In this document: one piece after another, positions 35,277 through 45,564 of the stretch
How positions within the stretch are numbered: the first letter of the stretch is position 1
How the letters are laid out: the number at the start of each line of letters is the position of its first letter
NCBI RefSeq assembly: GCF_000422665.1
Contig: NZ_KE383900.1
Span: forward strand, 113,737 to 177,736
Length of the DNA: 64,000 nucleotides
DNA from: Ferrimonas senticii DSM 18821
Lineage (GTDB): Bacteria; Pseudomonadota; Gammaproteobacteria; Enterobacterales; Shewanellaceae
Direction of reading: 5' to 3'
Program-made: the position numbers and the translations under genes
Notes under the pieces: generated by a model
Databases searched by the model: none
What the model saw: only the letters and a program-made list of their open reading frames with translations
What the model was told of the DNA's origin: nothing

Positions 35277-35884
35277 AAGCGATCCATCACCACGCTAGCC
35301 AGTACTACTTGGCGCCGATAAGCGTTGGCCGTACCGCAGCTTTGGGCATCACTGCTGTTAGCGGCAGCGCCATCGCTAGATTGATGCATGCCGCGCCATG
35401 AGATCACCACTTCAACATTGATACCGTTTACAAAAACACAGCCGGTAACTGATGGCGGGGCGCCAATATTGGTGCTAGCACGCTGTACTGCGGCGCCCAG
35501 CAACTGCTGATCCCATTGATAGCGATCCCACAACGCCAATTGTGCCGCACTGCACTGATTGGTGATCCCCGCCACTTGCTGACAAGAGACCGTAGGCGCA
35601 ACTATGCTGCCAGCGCCATAAGCACTGCCAACGTAATCATCGATTTGGGTTGGATTCAGACGCAGCCGATCAAGCAGATCCGCAGCCATCACCGTCGCCT
35701 TGGCGTAACTGGCGACATCAAAACTGCTGCGCTTCGCCTGAGTATGCAGTTGAAAAACGCCCAGCAAACCGATGCTGGCAACCACCGCCGCGACCATCAC
35801 CTCGATCAAGGTGACCCCACGCTGGTGGCAGCGCAAACCGCCTACTTGTCGCGTCACTGATTTGTGCAGCCATCCTTGGTGCAT
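35273..35884 (-). CDS. pilV: PilV-type minor pilin, module 4
   Basis: A 203-residue protein with a long 23-residue leader ending LRCHQRG|VTLIE, then VMVAAVVASIGLLGVFQLHTQAKRSS. Like module 1 PilV it has a cysteine-rich middle with AAQLALWDRYQWDQ, GCVFV and a late SCGTAN. The first ATG (35884) has AGAGGT 11 bases upstream. An internal GTG at codon 10 would give a shorter leader and cannot be excluded. It is the first gene of the module 4 minus-strand operon; its promoter must lie in 35885-35990. Confidence 0.9.
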   Translation of the reverse strand: MHQGWLHKSVTRQVGGLRCHQRGVTLIEVMVAAVVASIGLLGVFQLHTQAKRSSFDVASYAKATVMAADLLDRLRLNPTQIDDYVGSAYGAGSIVAPTVSCQQVAGITNQCSAAQLALWDRYQWDQQLLGAAVQRASTNIGAPPSVTGCVFVNGINVEVVISWRGMHQSSDGAAANSSDAQSCGTANAYRRQVVLASVVMDRL

Positions 35885-35991
35885 AAGCCAGATTACCTCT
35901 TACTACGCCAACTCCATTTGGCAATAGCAAGCCTAGACCAGCTTCCACAGGCTTTTCGGAAGAACTCTACAAACCACTGAATTAGCGATAT

Positions 35992-36026
35992 AAAAAATCC
36001 CCTTAGGGCGAACCATAAGGGGATTT
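35992..36026 (-). terminator. Terminator of the ileS-lspA-fkpB-ispH operon
   Basis: An 11-bp stem AAATCCCCTTA/TAAGGGGATTT (35995-36005 with 36016-36026), followed on the minus strand by further T. It lies 16 bases after the ispH stop codon. Confidence 0.9.
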
Positions 36027-36042
36027 ATGAAGCGAAAACGAC

Positions 36043-36972
36043 TTAGCGCAGCTCTGCCGGTACGTGGAATACCACATCCTCTGGGCGGCCATTGGCTTCG
36101 GCCACATCAACCGCGCCGTAACTCTTAAGCGCCTCGACCACGCCTTGCACCAGCACCTCTGGCGCCGATGCGCCAGCGGTAACACCGACCCGTTCAATAC
36201 CGTCAAACCAAGCGGCATCAAGGTCATCAGCACCGTCGATCAGATACGCTTGGCTGCCGGATTTGATCGCCACATCGCGCAAGCGATTAGAGTTGGACGA
36301 GTTCTTAGATCCCACCACCAACACCAATTCACTGATCGCCGCCAACTCCCGCACCGCGTCTTGGCGATTTTGGGTGGCGTAGCAGATGTCGTCTTTGCGT
36401 GGCCCTTCGACCGCTGGAAAGCGCACTTTCAGCGCCTCAATCACCGCCGCGGTATCGTCCATCGACAAGGTGGTTTGGGTAACGAAGGTCAGGTTGGTTT
36501 CATCTTTGACCTGCATGGTCGCCACATCGTCTGGCGACTCAATCAGGTAGATGCCACCCTCGGCGTTATCGTACTGGCCCATGGTGCCAACCACTTCAGG
36601 GTGACCAGCGTGACCAATAAGTACACACTCGATACCTTTACGACTGGCGCGGGTCACCTGCATGTGCACTTTGGTCACCAACGGACAGGTTGCATCAAAC
36701 ACCTTCAAGCCGCGATTCTTGGCCTCTTGGCGTACCGCTTGCGATACCCCGTGGGCGGAAAAAATCACGATGCTGTTGTCCGGCACTTCGCACAGTTCGT
36801 CAACGAACACTGCGCCGCGTTGCCGCAAACCGTCTACCACATAGCGGTTATGCACCACTTCGTGACGGACATAGATTGGCGGTTCAAACAGTTCCAGCGC
36901 TCGTTCAACGATGGTGATCGCCCGATCTACACCGGCGCAAAAACCGCGAGGATTGGCCATTAGGACTTTCAT
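36043..36972 (-). CDS. ispH: 4-hydroxy-3-methylbut-2-enyl diphosphate reductase (IspH)
   Basis: A 309-residue [4Fe-4S] enzyme making IPP and DMAPP from HMBPP, the last step of the MEP pathway. The three cluster cysteines are visible: [13 protein letters not shown] (Cys12), FDATCPLV (Cys96) and [11 protein letters not shown] (about 197). The catalytic Glu lies near EGGIYL and histidines occur in HEVVHN and SAHGVS. The length is typical. Its ATGA overlaps the fkpB stop. dxs and ispA of the same pathway lie 20 kb away in this window. Confidence 0.98.
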   Translation of the reverse strand: MKVLMANPRGFCAGVDRAITIVERALELFEPPIYVRHEVVHNRYVVDGLRQRGAVFVDELCEVPDNSIVIFSAHGVSQAVRQEAKNRGLKVFDATCPLVTKVHMQVTRASRKGIECVLIGHAGHPEVVGTMGQYDNAEGGIYLIESPDDVATMQVKDETNLTFVTQTTLSMDDTAAVIEALKVRFPAVEGPRKDDICYATQNRQDAVRELAAISELVLVVGSKNSSNSNRLRDVAIKSGSQAYLIDGADDLDAAWFDGIERVGVTAGASAPEVLVQGVVEALKSYGAVDVAEANGRPEDVVFHVPAELR

Positions 36973-37421
36973 TGCGCCTCCTTGGCGATGATGTCCAAAA
37001 TCTCCACATCAAATACCACGGTTTGACCCGCCAACGGATGGTTGAAATCAACGGTGACCGAGTCGCCTTCGACCGCGCGGATAACCCCTGGGTATTGGTT
37101 ACCGTCTGGCGCCGTGAACGCCATGATGGTGCCGTTGCTCAGATCCGCATCGGCAGCAAATTGAGTGCGATCCAGATATTGAATGTTGTCCGGATTGGAC
37201 TGACCAAAGGCCTGCTCTGGCGGCAGCGAGAAACGCTTTTTATCGCCTTTCGCAAGCCCTAACAGTTCCTTTTCCATGCCCGCACTTAAGCTGCCATCAC
37301 CGAGAGTCAACCGCGCCGGTTTGCCGTGGGCACGGGTGCTGTCAGCAACGCTGCCGTCCGGTAACTCAACATTGAAGTGCATAAACACTTGGGCGCCAGG
37401 GCCTACTACTAACTCAGTCAT
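36969..37421 (-). CDS. fkpB: FKBP-type peptidyl-prolyl cis-trans isomerase (FkpB/SlpA)
   Basis: A 150-residue isomerase. The split FKBP fold is seen in [25 protein letters not shown] at the start and [19 protein letters not shown] at the end (compared in segments). Between them lies an insert-in-flap domain with [12 protein letters not shown]. The position between lspA and ispH is the classic place of fkpB in gammaproteobacteria. Its ATG follows the lspA TAA directly. Confidence 0.96.
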   Translation of the reverse strand: MTELVVGPGAQVFMHFNVELPDGSVADSTRAHGKPARLTLGDGSLSAGMEKELLGLAKGDKKRFSLPPEQAFGQSNPDNIQYLDRTQFAADADLSNGTIMAFTAPDGNQYPGVIRAVEGDSVTVDFNHPLAGQTVVFDVEILDIIAKEAQ

Positions 37422-37943
37422 TTATGCCTCCTCAGATGGCTTTGGCTGCTTAAAGGAATCAATAATCATCAACGCCGCACCGATACAGATGGCGCTGTCG
37501 GCAATGTTAAACGCTGGCCAGTGCCAGTTACCGACGTAAAAATCGATAAAGTCGATCACATAGCCGTAGGCCAAGCGGTCGATCATATTGCCAATAGCAC
37601 CACTGATGATCAGCGCGTAGCTGATGTTGATCAGCCGATTATTTTTCGGCTCAGTGCGCAGCATCACCAACAACGCCGCGGTCACCGCCAGCGCGAACAC
37701 CGCAAAGCCCCAACGCTGCCAACCACCGGCGTCCGCCAGAAAGCTAAAGGCGGCGCCCGGGTTGTGCACGTAAGTCAGGTTGAGGGACGGGATCAGCGGC
37801 AGGCGCACGCCATACTCAAAGCTGGCGGCAACCCACAATTTGCTGGCTTGGTCGGCCAGCAGCGAAATCGCCGCCAACCACAACCAAGCCAAACCGCTGC
37901 ACGTCCATTGTGCTGGGCGCTTTGCCCATAATCCTTTAAGCAT
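37422..37943 (-). CDS. lspA: Lipoprotein signal peptidase (signal peptidase II)
   Basis: A 173-residue inner-membrane aspartyl protease that removes lipoprotein signal peptides. It has four predicted helices. The catalytic Asp residues lie in [20 protein letters not shown] and [11 protein letters not shown], and the early DQASKLWV block is present. I chose ATG 37943 (MLKGLWAKR), which overlaps the end of ileS by eight bases; the frame is open seven codons further. Confidence 0.96.
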   Translation of the reverse strand: MLKGLWAKRPAQWTCSGLAWLWLAAISLLADQASKLWVAASFEYGVRLPLIPSLNLTYVHNPGAAFSFLADAGGWQRWGFAVFALAVTAALLVMLRTEPKNNRLINISYALIISGAIGNMIDRLAYGYVIDFIDFYVGNWHWPAFNIADSAICIGAALMIIDSFKQPKPSEEA

Positions 37944-40746
37944 AAACGCGCGCTTCCCCATCACCGTCGACGTTGCTTACGCAGCGACCACAGATGGTTT
38001 CATGACCGGCGTGGCTACCAACGTCTTCACGGTGGTGCCAGCAGCGCTCACACTTGGCCGCTGCAGTCGGAGTCAGACCAATCATCAGACCATCGATGTC
38101 GGTGGCTTTAACATCGCCCGCTTCGCTCAGTGGCTTAACGGTAACGTTGGAGGTGATCAGCGCAAAACGCAGCTCTTCGCCCAGTTGCTCAAGCAGCGCT
38201 TGCAGCTCGCCATCAGCGTACAGAGTCACGTCCGCCGCCAGACGGTTCTTAATGCCGTCAGCCTTAGCCGCTTCCAGTGACTTGTTCAGTGCAGCCAGTA
38301 CGTCAACCAGTTGCTGCCACTGACCGTCAGACAGTTGCGCGTCGTCGTTCATTGGCGCCAGACCGTCGAACCAGTACTGGGTGAATACAAACGGGTCGCG
38401 CTCGCCTGGCAGTTGCTGCCAAATTTCATCAGCGGTGAAGCTCATGATTGGCGCCATCCAGCGCACCATTGCTTCAGAGATCAGGAACAGCGCGCTCTGA
38501 CAAGAACGACGCGCCAGACCATCGGCCTTAGCGGTGTACTGACGATCTTTGATGATATCCAGGTAGAAGCTGCCCAGTTCCACCGAGCAGAAGTGCATCA
38601 GTTTTTGGGTTACTTGCAGGAAGTTGTACTGATCGTACGCTGCCACAATCTCTTGCTGCAGTGCGTGGGCACGACCAACGATCCAGCGATCCAGTGCCAC
38701 CATGTTATCCAGCTCAACCATGTCAGTGGCAGGGTTAAAGCCGTTCATGTTGGCCAGCAGGAAGCGTGAGGTGTTACGGATACGGCGGTAAGCGTCAGCG
38801 GCACGGTTCAGGATCTGATCCGATACAGTCATCTCACCGGTGTAATCGGTAGAAGCCACCCACAGACGCAGAATGTCAGCACCCAGCTTGTTCACTACCT
38901 GCTGCGGGCTCATTACGTTACCCAGCGACTTAGACATCTTGCGACCGTTGCCATCAACGGTGAAGCCGTGGGTCAACACCTGACGGTATGGGGCTTGGTC
39001 TTTCATCGCCACAGAGGAGATCAGCGACGACATAAACCAGCCGCGGTGTTGATCCGAGCCTTCCAGGTACAGATCGGCGCTGTGGCCGTGGAACTCTTCA
39101 CGAGCATCAACCACCGAATGGTGAGTCACGCCAGAATCGAACCATACGTCCAGGGTATCGGTTACTTTGTCGTAATCGGCGGCCTCGTCACCCAGCAGCT
39201 CTGCGGAGTCCAGATCCCACCACGCTTGGATGCCTTGCTGTTCAACCAGCTGAGCCACTTGCTCCATCAGCTCGGCAGAGCGAGGGTGCAGAGCTTGGGT
39301 CTCTTTGTGGGTGAACAGCGCGATTGGCACACCCCAAGTACGTTGACGAGAGATACACCAGTCAGGACGGTTCGCCACCATGGTATCGATACGCGCTTGG
39401 CCCCAATCTGGCAGCCACTGCACTTTTTCGATCTCTTCACGAGAACGTTGACGCAGACCGGCTTGATCCATGCTGATAAACCACTGCGGGGTAGCACGGA
39501 AGATGATTGGGGTTTTGTGGCGCCAGCAATGTGGGTAGCTGTGACGGAATTTTTCGTGGTGCAGCAGTGCGCCACGCTCTTCCAGTACCGCAATCACGCT
39601 GTCGTTGGCTTTGAATACATGCTGGCCGGCAAACAGTTCGGTATCTGGCAGGTAAACGCCGTTGTTACCCACTGGGTTAGCCACTTCCAAACCGTATTTT
39701 TGGCCCACCACGAAGTCGTCTTGACCGTGACCAGGCGCGGTATGTACTGCACCGGTACCAGAATCGGTAGTCACGTGCTCGCCCAGAATTACTGGCACCG
39801 AGAACGCATAGAATGGGTGGTTGAACTGCATCAGCTCCAGCTCGGCACCAACACAGTGCCCCAGAACTTCGAATTGCTCGATGCCAGCGCGCTCCATCAC
39901 TGACTTAACCAGATCCGCGGCTAGGATCAGACGCTGGTCACCGACTTGCACCAGCGCGTACTGCACTTCAGCGTGCATCGCAATGGCGCGGTTAGCCGGC
40001 AGAGTCCATGGGGTGGTGGTCCAGATCACCGCGTTGATTGTGCCGTGGCCTTGCTCGCCATCAAAGGCAAACTTAGCCGCCACCGCGTCGCTATCAACCG
40101 CAGTGAACTTCACATCAATGGCTGGGGAAGTTTTGTCTTCGTACTCCACTTCCGCTTCCGCCAACGCTGAACCACAGTCGGTACACCAATGCACCGGCTT
40201 AGCGCCTTTGTGCAGGTGACCGTTGTCGATGATCTTCGCCAAAGAGCGGATGATGTTGGCTTCGGTGTCAAACGCCATGGTCAGGTATGGCTTGTCCCAC
40301 TCACCCAGTACGCCCAAACGGATGAAGTCAGCCTTTTGGCCTTCCACCTGAGTCGCGGCGTATTCACGGCAGTGTTGACGGAATTCCGCGGCAGTCACCT
40401 TATGACCCGGCTTGCCAACTTTGCCTTCCACTTTCAATTCGATTGGCAGACCGTGACAGTCCCAGCCCGGGATGTACGGGGCATCGAAACCAGCCAAGGT
40501 CTTAGACTTAATGATGATGTCTTTCAGAATCTTGTTGACCGAGTGACCAATGTGGATATCACCATTGGCGTACGGAGGACCATCGTGCAGCACAAACGGC
40601 TTGGCACCTTGACGGCTGGCACGGATCGCTTTGTACAGCGCCTTCTCGTCCCAATTTTTCAACATTTCCGGTTCCCGATTGGCAAGGTTGCCGCGCATCG
40701 GAAAATCGGTCTCTGGCAAATTCAACGTTGTTTTGTAATCAACCAT
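37936..40746 (-). CDS. ileS: Isoleucyl-tRNA synthetase
   Basis: A 936-residue class I synthetase charging tRNA-Ile. The HIGH motif is in [18 protein letters not shown] (about residue 55-72), and KMSKS in [12 protein letters not shown] (about 600). The CP1 editing domain lies between, with the [13 protein letters not shown] and [16 protein letters not shown] segments. The C-terminal zinc cysteines are CERCWHH and CGRCVSNV. The length matches the E. coli enzyme (938). It heads the lspA-fkpB-ispH operon, 22 bases after ribF. Confidence 0.98.
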   Translation of the reverse strand: MVDYKTTLNLPETDFPMRGNLANREPEMLKNWDEKALYKAIRASRQGAKPFVLHDGPPYANGDIHIGHSVNKILKDIIIKSKTLAGFDAPYIPGWDCHGLPIELKVEGKVGKPGHKVTAAEFRQHCREYAATQVEGQKADFIRLGVLGEWDKPYLTMAFDTEANIIRSLAKIIDNGHLHKGAKPVHWCTDCGSALAEAEVEYEDKTSPAIDVKFTAVDSDAVAAKFAFDGEQGHGTINAVIWTTTPWTLPANRAIAMHAEVQYALVQVGDQRLILAADLVKSVMERAGIEQFEVLGHCVGAELELMQFNHPFYAFSVPVILGEHVTTDSGTGAVHTAPGHGQDDFVVGQKYGLEVANPVGNNGVYLPDTELFAGQHVFKANDSVIAVLEERGALLHHEKFRHSYPHCWRHKTPIIFRATPQWFISMDQAGLRQRSREEIEKVQWLPDWGQARIDTMVANRPDWCISRQRTWGVPIALFTHKETQALHPRSAELMEQVAQLVEQQGIQAWWDLDSAELLGDEAADYDKVTDTLDVWFDSGVTHHSVVDAREEFHGHSADLYLEGSDQHRGWFMSSLISSVAMKDQAPYRQVLTHGFTVDGNGRKMSKSLGNVMSPQQVVNKLGADILRLWVASTDYTGEMTVSDQILNRAADAYRRIRNTSRFLLANMNGFNPATDMVELDNMVALDRWIVGRAHALQQEIVAAYDQYNFLQVTQKLMHFCSVELGSFYLDIIKDRQYTAKADGLARRSCQSALFLISEAMVRWMAPIMSFTADEIWQQLPGERDPFVFTQYWFDGLAPMNDDAQLSDGQWQQLVDVLAALNKSLEAAKADGIKNRLAADVTLYADGELQALLEQLGEELRFALITSNVTVKPLSEAGDVKATDIDGLMIGLTPTAAAKCERCWHHREDVGSHAGHETICGRCVSNVDGDGEARVYA

Positions 40747-40768
40747 TTAGGGCATCACCAATAAGGGT

Positions 40769-41710
40769 CTAAAGTGAAATTGACGCGTCCGCTAGGCGCT
40801 CACGAGCGGCCTTAGCATCGGCACTAATCTGTTGTTTGAGTGCCGCAAAGGACTCAAACCGTTGTTCCGGACGCAGGTAGTCACGCAGTTCCACCTGCAA
40901 CTGCTGACCATAGATATCAGCAGCAAAATCAAATATGTGCACTTCAAGTCGGCACTCTTGGCCAGCCACCGTTGGGCGTTTACCAACGTTAGCCACACCA
41001 TCAAATTGGCGACCATCGGCGAACTGCACCCGCACCGCAAATACGCCGCTGATGGGATTCACCCGCCGCTTTAAGGCGACATTGGCGGTTGGGAAATTGA
41101 TGGTACGCCCCAGCTTGTCGCCGTGGGCCACCCGGCCACTGATGGCATAACCATATCCCAGCATCCGCTTGGCTTCATCCAGTTGTCCCGCCGCCAACGC
41201 TTGGCGGATCAAGGTACTGGAGATCCGCGCTTGATTCAGCAGGCAACTGGCGGTGTCTTGCACCCCAAAGCCATGTTGCTGCCCCGCGGCTACTAAGGTC
41301 TCGAAGTTACCGCTGCGGCCTTGGCCAAAGCGAAAATCGTCGCCGACCACCAAATGCTTCACACCCAGCTGAGTGACCAGCAGCTGCTCGACAAAATCGG
41401 ACGCTTGATAGTTGGCAAATTTGTCACAGAAACGGACGCACAGCACTCGCTCAACGCCCAATTCCGACAGACGTTTAAGCTTATCTCGCAAGGTGCTTAG
41501 CCGAGCCGGAGCGCGGTCACCGGCAAAGAACTCCAGTGGTTGTGGCTCGAACAACATCACCGTCGCCGGCACTTGATGTTGCTTGGCCATGGCCACCACA
41601 TGCTCAATCACCGCCGCATGGCCTAAATGCACCCCATCAAAGTTACCGATGGTAAGCACACAACCGTGATGGCGATCGCGCAGGTTGTGGATCCCGCGTA
41701 CTAACTCCAT
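40769..41710 (-). CDS. ribF: Bifunctional riboflavin kinase / FAD synthetase
   Basis: A 313-residue enzyme converting riboflavin to FMN and then FAD. The N-terminal nucleotidyl-transferase domain starts TIGNFDGVHLGHAAVI and includes VVGDDFRFGQGRSGNF and the SSTLIRQALAAG segment. The C-terminal kinase domain has GRVAHGDKLGRTINFPTANV and ends with the LRPEQRF-type segment. It is encoded just upstream of ileS, as in E. coli. Confidence 0.97.
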   Translation of the reverse strand: MELVRGIHNLRDRHHGCVLTIGNFDGVHLGHAAVIEHVVAMAKQHQVPATVMLFEPQPLEFFAGDRAPARLSTLRDKLKRLSELGVERVLCVRFCDKFANYQASDFVEQLLVTQLGVKHLVVGDDFRFGQGRSGNFETLVAAGQQHGFGVQDTASCLLNQARISSTLIRQALAAGQLDEAKRMLGYGYAISGRVAHGDKLGRTINFPTANVALKRRVNPISGVFAVRVQFADGRQFDGVANVGKRPTVAGQECRLEVHIFDFAADIYGQQLQVELRDYLRPEQRFESFAALKQQISADAKAARERLADASISL

Positions 41711-41798
41711 AGAAAAAGGAACCGTCTGTCTTCTGTGTCGAAAATCGCCGGATTATACCTTAGCCACCGGTTTATACCAACGCACAGACGGTGCTATC

Positions 41799-43358
41799 TC
41801 AGCCGCGAAGATGGCGAGGGCGGAAGCCCAAAAGCACCAAGCTCGCAAGGTAGGCCAGCGCACCAATGCCGATGTAGCCAAACAGCATGCCGCTACGTTC
41901 GGCCAGAGACCACGCCAACCACTGCGATTCTGCTGGCACCAGATAGGCTAACAGCGCCGTCATCACCGCCCCAGCCAATACCATTCGCGCGATCAGCCCA
42001 AGGCTCTGTTTCGATAACTGATAGACGCCCTGCTTGTGCAAACCACGATACAGCAGCAGCGCATTTAAGGTCGCTGAACCCGCCGTTGCCAGTGCCAGCC
42101 CAACGTAACCAAACGGGATCGCCAAGATGATGTTAAAGCCCATATTGGCGACCATCGCGATGATGCCGTAGCGCACCGGTGTCTTGGTGTCTTGGCGGGC
42201 GAAATAGCCCGGCGCCAACACCTTCACCAACATAAACGACAGCAACCCCGAGGCGTACGCCAGCAAACTGGCCGCCGCCATTTGGGTATCGGCAACGCTA
42301 AACGCGCCGCGCATAAACAGCACCATCAGCATCGGCTGCGCCAGCGCCATAAGTCCCAGCATCGCTGGAATGCCGACTAGCAGTACCGAGCGCACCCCCC
42401 AATCCATGGTGGAGGCAAACTGAGTCGGATCGTTACTGGCTTTATTGCGCGACAGCGCGGGCAGGATCACCGTGGCGATGGCGATGCCGAACAGCCCCAG
42501 CGGGAACTCCAACAAGCGGTCGGAGTAATACAACCAACTGATCGAGCCAGTCATCAAGAAACTGGCGATAAAGGTATCAAACAGCAGGTTGATTTGGCTG
42601 ACGGAGACCCCAAACATCGCTGGGATCATCAAGGTGCGAATTTTTACCACTCCAGGGTGATTCCAGCCCCACTGCGGCTTCACCAGCATGCGGTTTTGCC
42701 GCAAAAACGGGATTTGGAATAAAAACTGGATTAAGCCGCCCAAAAACACGCCCCAAGCTAGCGCGAGTTCTGGCTGGGCCAAGGTCGGCGCCAGCCACAG
42801 CGCACAGCCGATGATAGCGATGTTCAAAAACACCGGAGTAAAGGCCGCCACCGCGAACTTGCCTAAAGTGTTCAAAATCGCCCCAGACAGCGCCGTTAAG
42901 GTGATAAACCACAGGTAGGGGAAGGTGATCTTCAGCATCAGCGCCGCCAAAGTGAACTTCTCGCCCCCCGGCGCATCATTAAGGTAATCGACGAACCAAC
43001 CGGTACTGAACAACGCCGCCAACACCGGCGAACCAATCACCCCGAGCAAGGTGACGATGGTGACAATCCCGCCCAAGGTGCCACTGACCTTAGCAATCAA
43101 TTGGCGCACCTCATCCGGTTTGTCGTGCTGGTATTCGGTCAGCACTGGCACAAAGGCTTGCGAGAACGCGCCTTCGGCAAATAAGCGGCGTAAGAAGTTG
43201 GGAATTTTGTTGGCTAAAAAGAATACGTCGGCGGCGGCGCCAGCCCCCATCAGGTTGGCCACCACCACATCCCGAACTAACCCCAATACGCGGGATACCA
43301 ACGTCATGGCACTGACCACCATGCCGCTGCGGATCAACTTCTTACTCAATGGAAACAC
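41799..43358 (-). CDS. murJ: Lipid II flippase MurJ
   Basis: A 519-residue MOP-superfamily membrane protein with about 14 helices, moving lipid II to the periplasm for peptidoglycan synthesis. Visible family blocks: SAMTLVSRVLGLVRDVVVANLMG, FFLANKIPNFLRRLFAEGAFSQAFVPVL (compared in segments), and LPALSRNKA. The start is uncertain: GTG 43358 gives MFPLSKKLIRSG, while TTG 43349 gives MSKKLIRSG, which better resembles relatives. It is transcribed away from rpsT and 88 bases upstream of ribF. Confidence 0.96.
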   Translation of the reverse strand: MFPLSKKLIRSGMVVSAMTLVSRVLGLVRDVVVANLMGAGAAADVFFLANKIPNFLRRLFAEGAFSQAFVPVLTEYQHDKPDEVRQLIAKVSGTLGGIVTIVTLLGVIGSPVLAALFSTGWFVDYLNDAPGGEKFTLAALMLKITFPYLWFITLTALSGAILNTLGKFAVAAFTPVFLNIAIIGCALWLAPTLAQPELALAWGVFLGGLIQFLFQIPFLRQNRMLVKPQWGWNHPGVVKIRTLMIPAMFGVSVSQINLLFDTFIASFLMTGSISWLYYSDRLLEFPLGLFGIAIATVILPALSRNKASNDPTQFASTMDWGVRSVLLVGIPAMLGLMALAQPMLMVLFMRGAFSVADTQMAAASLLAYASGLLSFMLVKVLAPGYFARQDTKTPVRYGIIAMVANMGFNIILAIPFGYVGLALATAGSATLNALLLYRGLHKQGVYQLSKQSLGLIARMVLAGAVMTALLAYLVPAESQWLAWSLAERSGMLFGYIGIGALAYLASLVLLGFRPRHLRG

Positions 43359-43545
43359 TCACTTAAAATGACCGAAACGGCGGCTTCGGTTGTTGCTGGC
43401 GTAATTGTCGGCAAAAAAAATCCCCGACCACTGTCACCACGGCGGGAATGCTGCTAGAATTTCGCACCATCTTAAACCCAGGGGTCGCAATAGACCAAAG
43501 AACGCTGCTCGCAGCTTCAGATTGGCGCTATTTTGCACGTCGTCA

Positions 43546-43574
43546 TTGACATCAACGCGTGAAATCAGTAAATT
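43546..43574 (+). promoter_or_regulatory. Predicted sigma-70 promoter of rpsT
   Basis: TTGACA (43546-43551), a 17-base spacer, then TAAATT (43569-43574). It starts about 50 bases before the rpsT TTG start in the murJ/rpsT divergent gap. A perfect -35 and 4 of 6 at -10 fit a strong ribosomal-protein promoter. Confidence 0.7.
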
Positions 43575-43622
43575 CGCGACCCTTGAAAATATCCAGATCG
43601 TACCGTTTTTAGGAGTTTGCAC

Positions 43623-43883
43623 TTGGCTAACATCAAGTCTGCTAAGAAGCGTGCCATCCAAGCTGAAAAGCGTCGTCAACACAACGCTTCTCGTCGCTCC
43701 ATGATGCGCACCTTTACCAAGAAAGTTATCGCTGCTATCGCAACTGGCGACAAAGAAGTAGCTACCGCTGCTTTCGCTGCTGCACAGCCAATCCTGGACC
43801 GCATGGCTACCAAAGGCCTGATCCACAAGAACAAGGCTGCTCGTCACAAGAGCCGTCTGGCTGCTCAAATCAAAGCAATGTAA
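43623..43883 (+). CDS. rpsT: 30S ribosomal protein S20
   Basis: An 86-residue basic protein [19 protein letters not shown]-, binding 16S rRNA early in 30S assembly. It starts at TTG 43623, with AGGAG eight bases upstream. E. coli rpsT also uses UUG, and this weak start is part of its known autoregulation, so the rare start is expected rather than odd. A strong terminator follows. Codon use is biased towards optimal codons (GCT, AAG, CGT), unlike the pilus genes. Confidence 0.99.
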   Translation: MANIKSAKKRAIQAEKRRQHNASRRSMMRTFTKKVIAAIATGDKEVATAAFAAAQPILDRMATKGLIHKNKAARHKSRLAAQIKAM

Positions 43884-43910
43884 TTTGCTTTTGAGCTGAT
43901 AGCTTTTTTG

Positions 43911-43938
43911 AAAAACCGACCTTAGGGTCGGTTTTTTT
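43911..43938 (+). terminator. Terminator of rpsT
   Basis: AAAAACCGACC, loop TTAG, GGTCGGTTTTTTT: a 7-bp GC-rich core extended by A-T pairs, ending in seven T. Confidence 0.96.
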
Positions 43939-44050
43939 ATGCCGGTTTACAGGCCCCTCTCCCTTAGCGACTTGTTCCCTCTTTCGGTTCGCTCTGGCTT
44001 TGTTACAGTGTCATCACTCATGGATGAACTTATCAATGCCAAGGAACCGC

Positions 44051-45505
44051 ATGCGATCTCTGTCTTTCATTACCAAAGCCACTCTATCAGGACTTGCCTT
44101 ACTCAGCAGCAGTCTCTATGCCAGCCCCTACAGCAGCGCCACTCTGGATGCCGCCGAGGCTCTGAAGCAGCAAGCCCTCAACTCGAGCGACGCCTATCAA
44201 ATCGTGGAAGATCTCACCACTGAGATTGGCCCGCGCTTAACCGGCAGCGACAACGATCTTCGCGCCGTCGATTGGGCGTTGGCGCGAATGACCACCCTTG
44301 GCTTCAATAACGTCTACAAAGAACCCGTGGAAGTGCCGCACTGGGTGCGCCGAGTCAATCAAGCCGAAGTGATCAGCCCCTACCCGCAGCCGCTGGTGAT
44401 CACCGCTTTGGGTAATTCAATCAGTACGCCCAAGGCCGGTCTGACCGCCGCCATCGTTCGCTTTGCTGACTTTGATGCCCTAAAGGCGGCGCCTGAGGGT
44501 AGCCTTACCGGCAAACTGGCGTTTATCGATCATAAGATGGAGCGCTATCGTGATGGCCGTGGCTATGGCCCGGTGGTCAAAGCTCGTAGCCAAGGGGCTT
44601 CCGTCGCCGCCAGCAAGGGCGCGGTGGGGTTATTACTGCGCAGCGTTGGCACCGACAGCGCTCGCTTTGCCCACACCGGCACCATGCGCTACGCCGATGG
44701 CATCACCAAGATCCCTGCCGCGGCGTTATCAGCCCCGGATGCCGATCAGCTGACGCGGATGCTCGCGCGCCACAGTGATATTCAAATCAAGCTGGATATC
44801 CAAACCGAAATCCATCCGCCAGCCACCTCATACAATGTCATCGGTGAGATCAGCGGCAGCAGCAAAGCCGACGAGATCGTGCTGATTGGCGCTCACTTAG
44901 ATTCCTGGGATGAAGGCACTGGCGCCTTAGATGATGGCGCCGGGGTTGGTATTGTCTTGGGTGCCGCCAAGCAGATCATCGATGCCAACTTAACCCCAGA
45001 GCGGACTATCCGGGTGGTGCTGTTTGCCGCCGAAGAGGTTGGGCTGATCGGCGCTAAAGCCTATCGCGATGCCCATAAATCGGAATTGGATAAGCACTAC
45101 ATCGCCGCCGAAGCCGACTTTGGTGCTGGGCCGATTTACGCCCTACACAGCCGCGTCAGCGAAACTGCGCTGCCACAGATGGATCAGCTCGCAGCGCTAT
45201 TGGCCCCGCTGGGGGTTGAGCGCGGCAACAACAACAGCTGGGGCGGCCCCGATATGTCGGTACTGCCGCCACTGGGGGTTCCCGTTGCTGGTCTGGCCTT
45301 AGATGGCACTGACTACTTCGATTACCACCACACCCCAGATGACACTCTGGATAAGATCCCGCCTAAGGCGATCCAACAATCGATGACGGTCTACACCCTA
45401 TTCAGCTGGCTGATGGCCAACAGCAACACCGAGCTGCGCCCCATTCCACTGCCCAAGGCCGGCGAAAGCCGCCGCGCTCCGCCAAAGCCGAAAGCAGATA
45501 AATAA
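44051..45505 (+). CDS. Secreted M28-family zinc aminopeptidase
   Basis: A 484-residue exported peptidase. The signal peptide MRSLSFITKATLSGLALLSSSLYA is followed by a PA-type insert (about 120-240). The M28 catalytic domain carries its co-catalytic zinc ligands in IGAHLDSWDEGTGALDDGAG (His, Asp), FAAEEVGLIG (Glu pair), AEADFG (Asp) and HHTPDDTLDKI (His). I chose ATG 44051 with AAGGAA just upstream; upstream ATGs in frame at 44000 and 44036 lack one and would mask the signal peptide. It likely degrades peptides in the periplasm or outside the cell. It is monocistronic. Confidence 0.92.
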   Translation: MRSLSFITKATLSGLALLSSSLYASPYSSATLDAAEALKQQALNSSDAYQIVEDLTTEIGPRLTGSDNDLRAVDWALARMTTLGFNNVYKEPVEVPHWVRRVNQAEVISPYPQPLVITALGNSISTPKAGLTAAIVRFADFDALKAAPEGSLTGKLAFIDHKMERYRDGRGYGPVVKARSQGASVAASKGAVGLLLRSVGTDSARFAHTGTMRYADGITKIPAAALSAPDADQLTRMLARHSDIQIKLDIQTEIHPPATSYNVIGEISGSSKADEIVLIGAHLDSWDEGTGALDDGAGVGIVLGAAKQIIDANLTPERTIRVVLFAAEEVGLIGAKAYRDAHKSELDKHYIAAEADFGAGPIYALHSRVSETALPQMDQLAALLAPLGVERGNNNSWGGPDMSVLPPLGVPVAGLALDGTDYFDYHHTPDDTLDKIPPKAIQQSMTVYTLFSWLMANSNTELRPIPLPKAGESRRAPPKPKADK

Positions 45506-45520
45506 CCCCCCAGAAACAGC

Positions 45521-45544
45521 AAAGCCTCCGCATGCGGAGGCTTT
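45521..45544. terminator. Bidirectional terminator between the M28 gene and yajQ
   Basis: A perfect palindrome AAAGCCTCCG-CATG-CGGAGGCTTT between convergent genes. It serves both strands. Confidence 0.9.
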
Positions 45545-45564
45545 GTTCATTCAATAACGGGCAA

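Noticed and set aside
8668-35884. The pilus block as a type II secretion or prophage tail cluster
   Set aside because: All pilins have the PilV/W/X/E and FimT order with PilY1 proteins; there is no GspD/E/F or phage structural gene.
36064-36963. A 299-residue plus-strand frame opposite ispH
   Set aside because: Full antisense shadow of an unmistakable IspH; no ribosome site and His/Arg-rich composition.
43617-43622. A TTG two codons upstream as the start of S20
   Set aside because: The spacing from AGGAG is too short; the mature [10 protein letters not shown] start matches TTG 43623.
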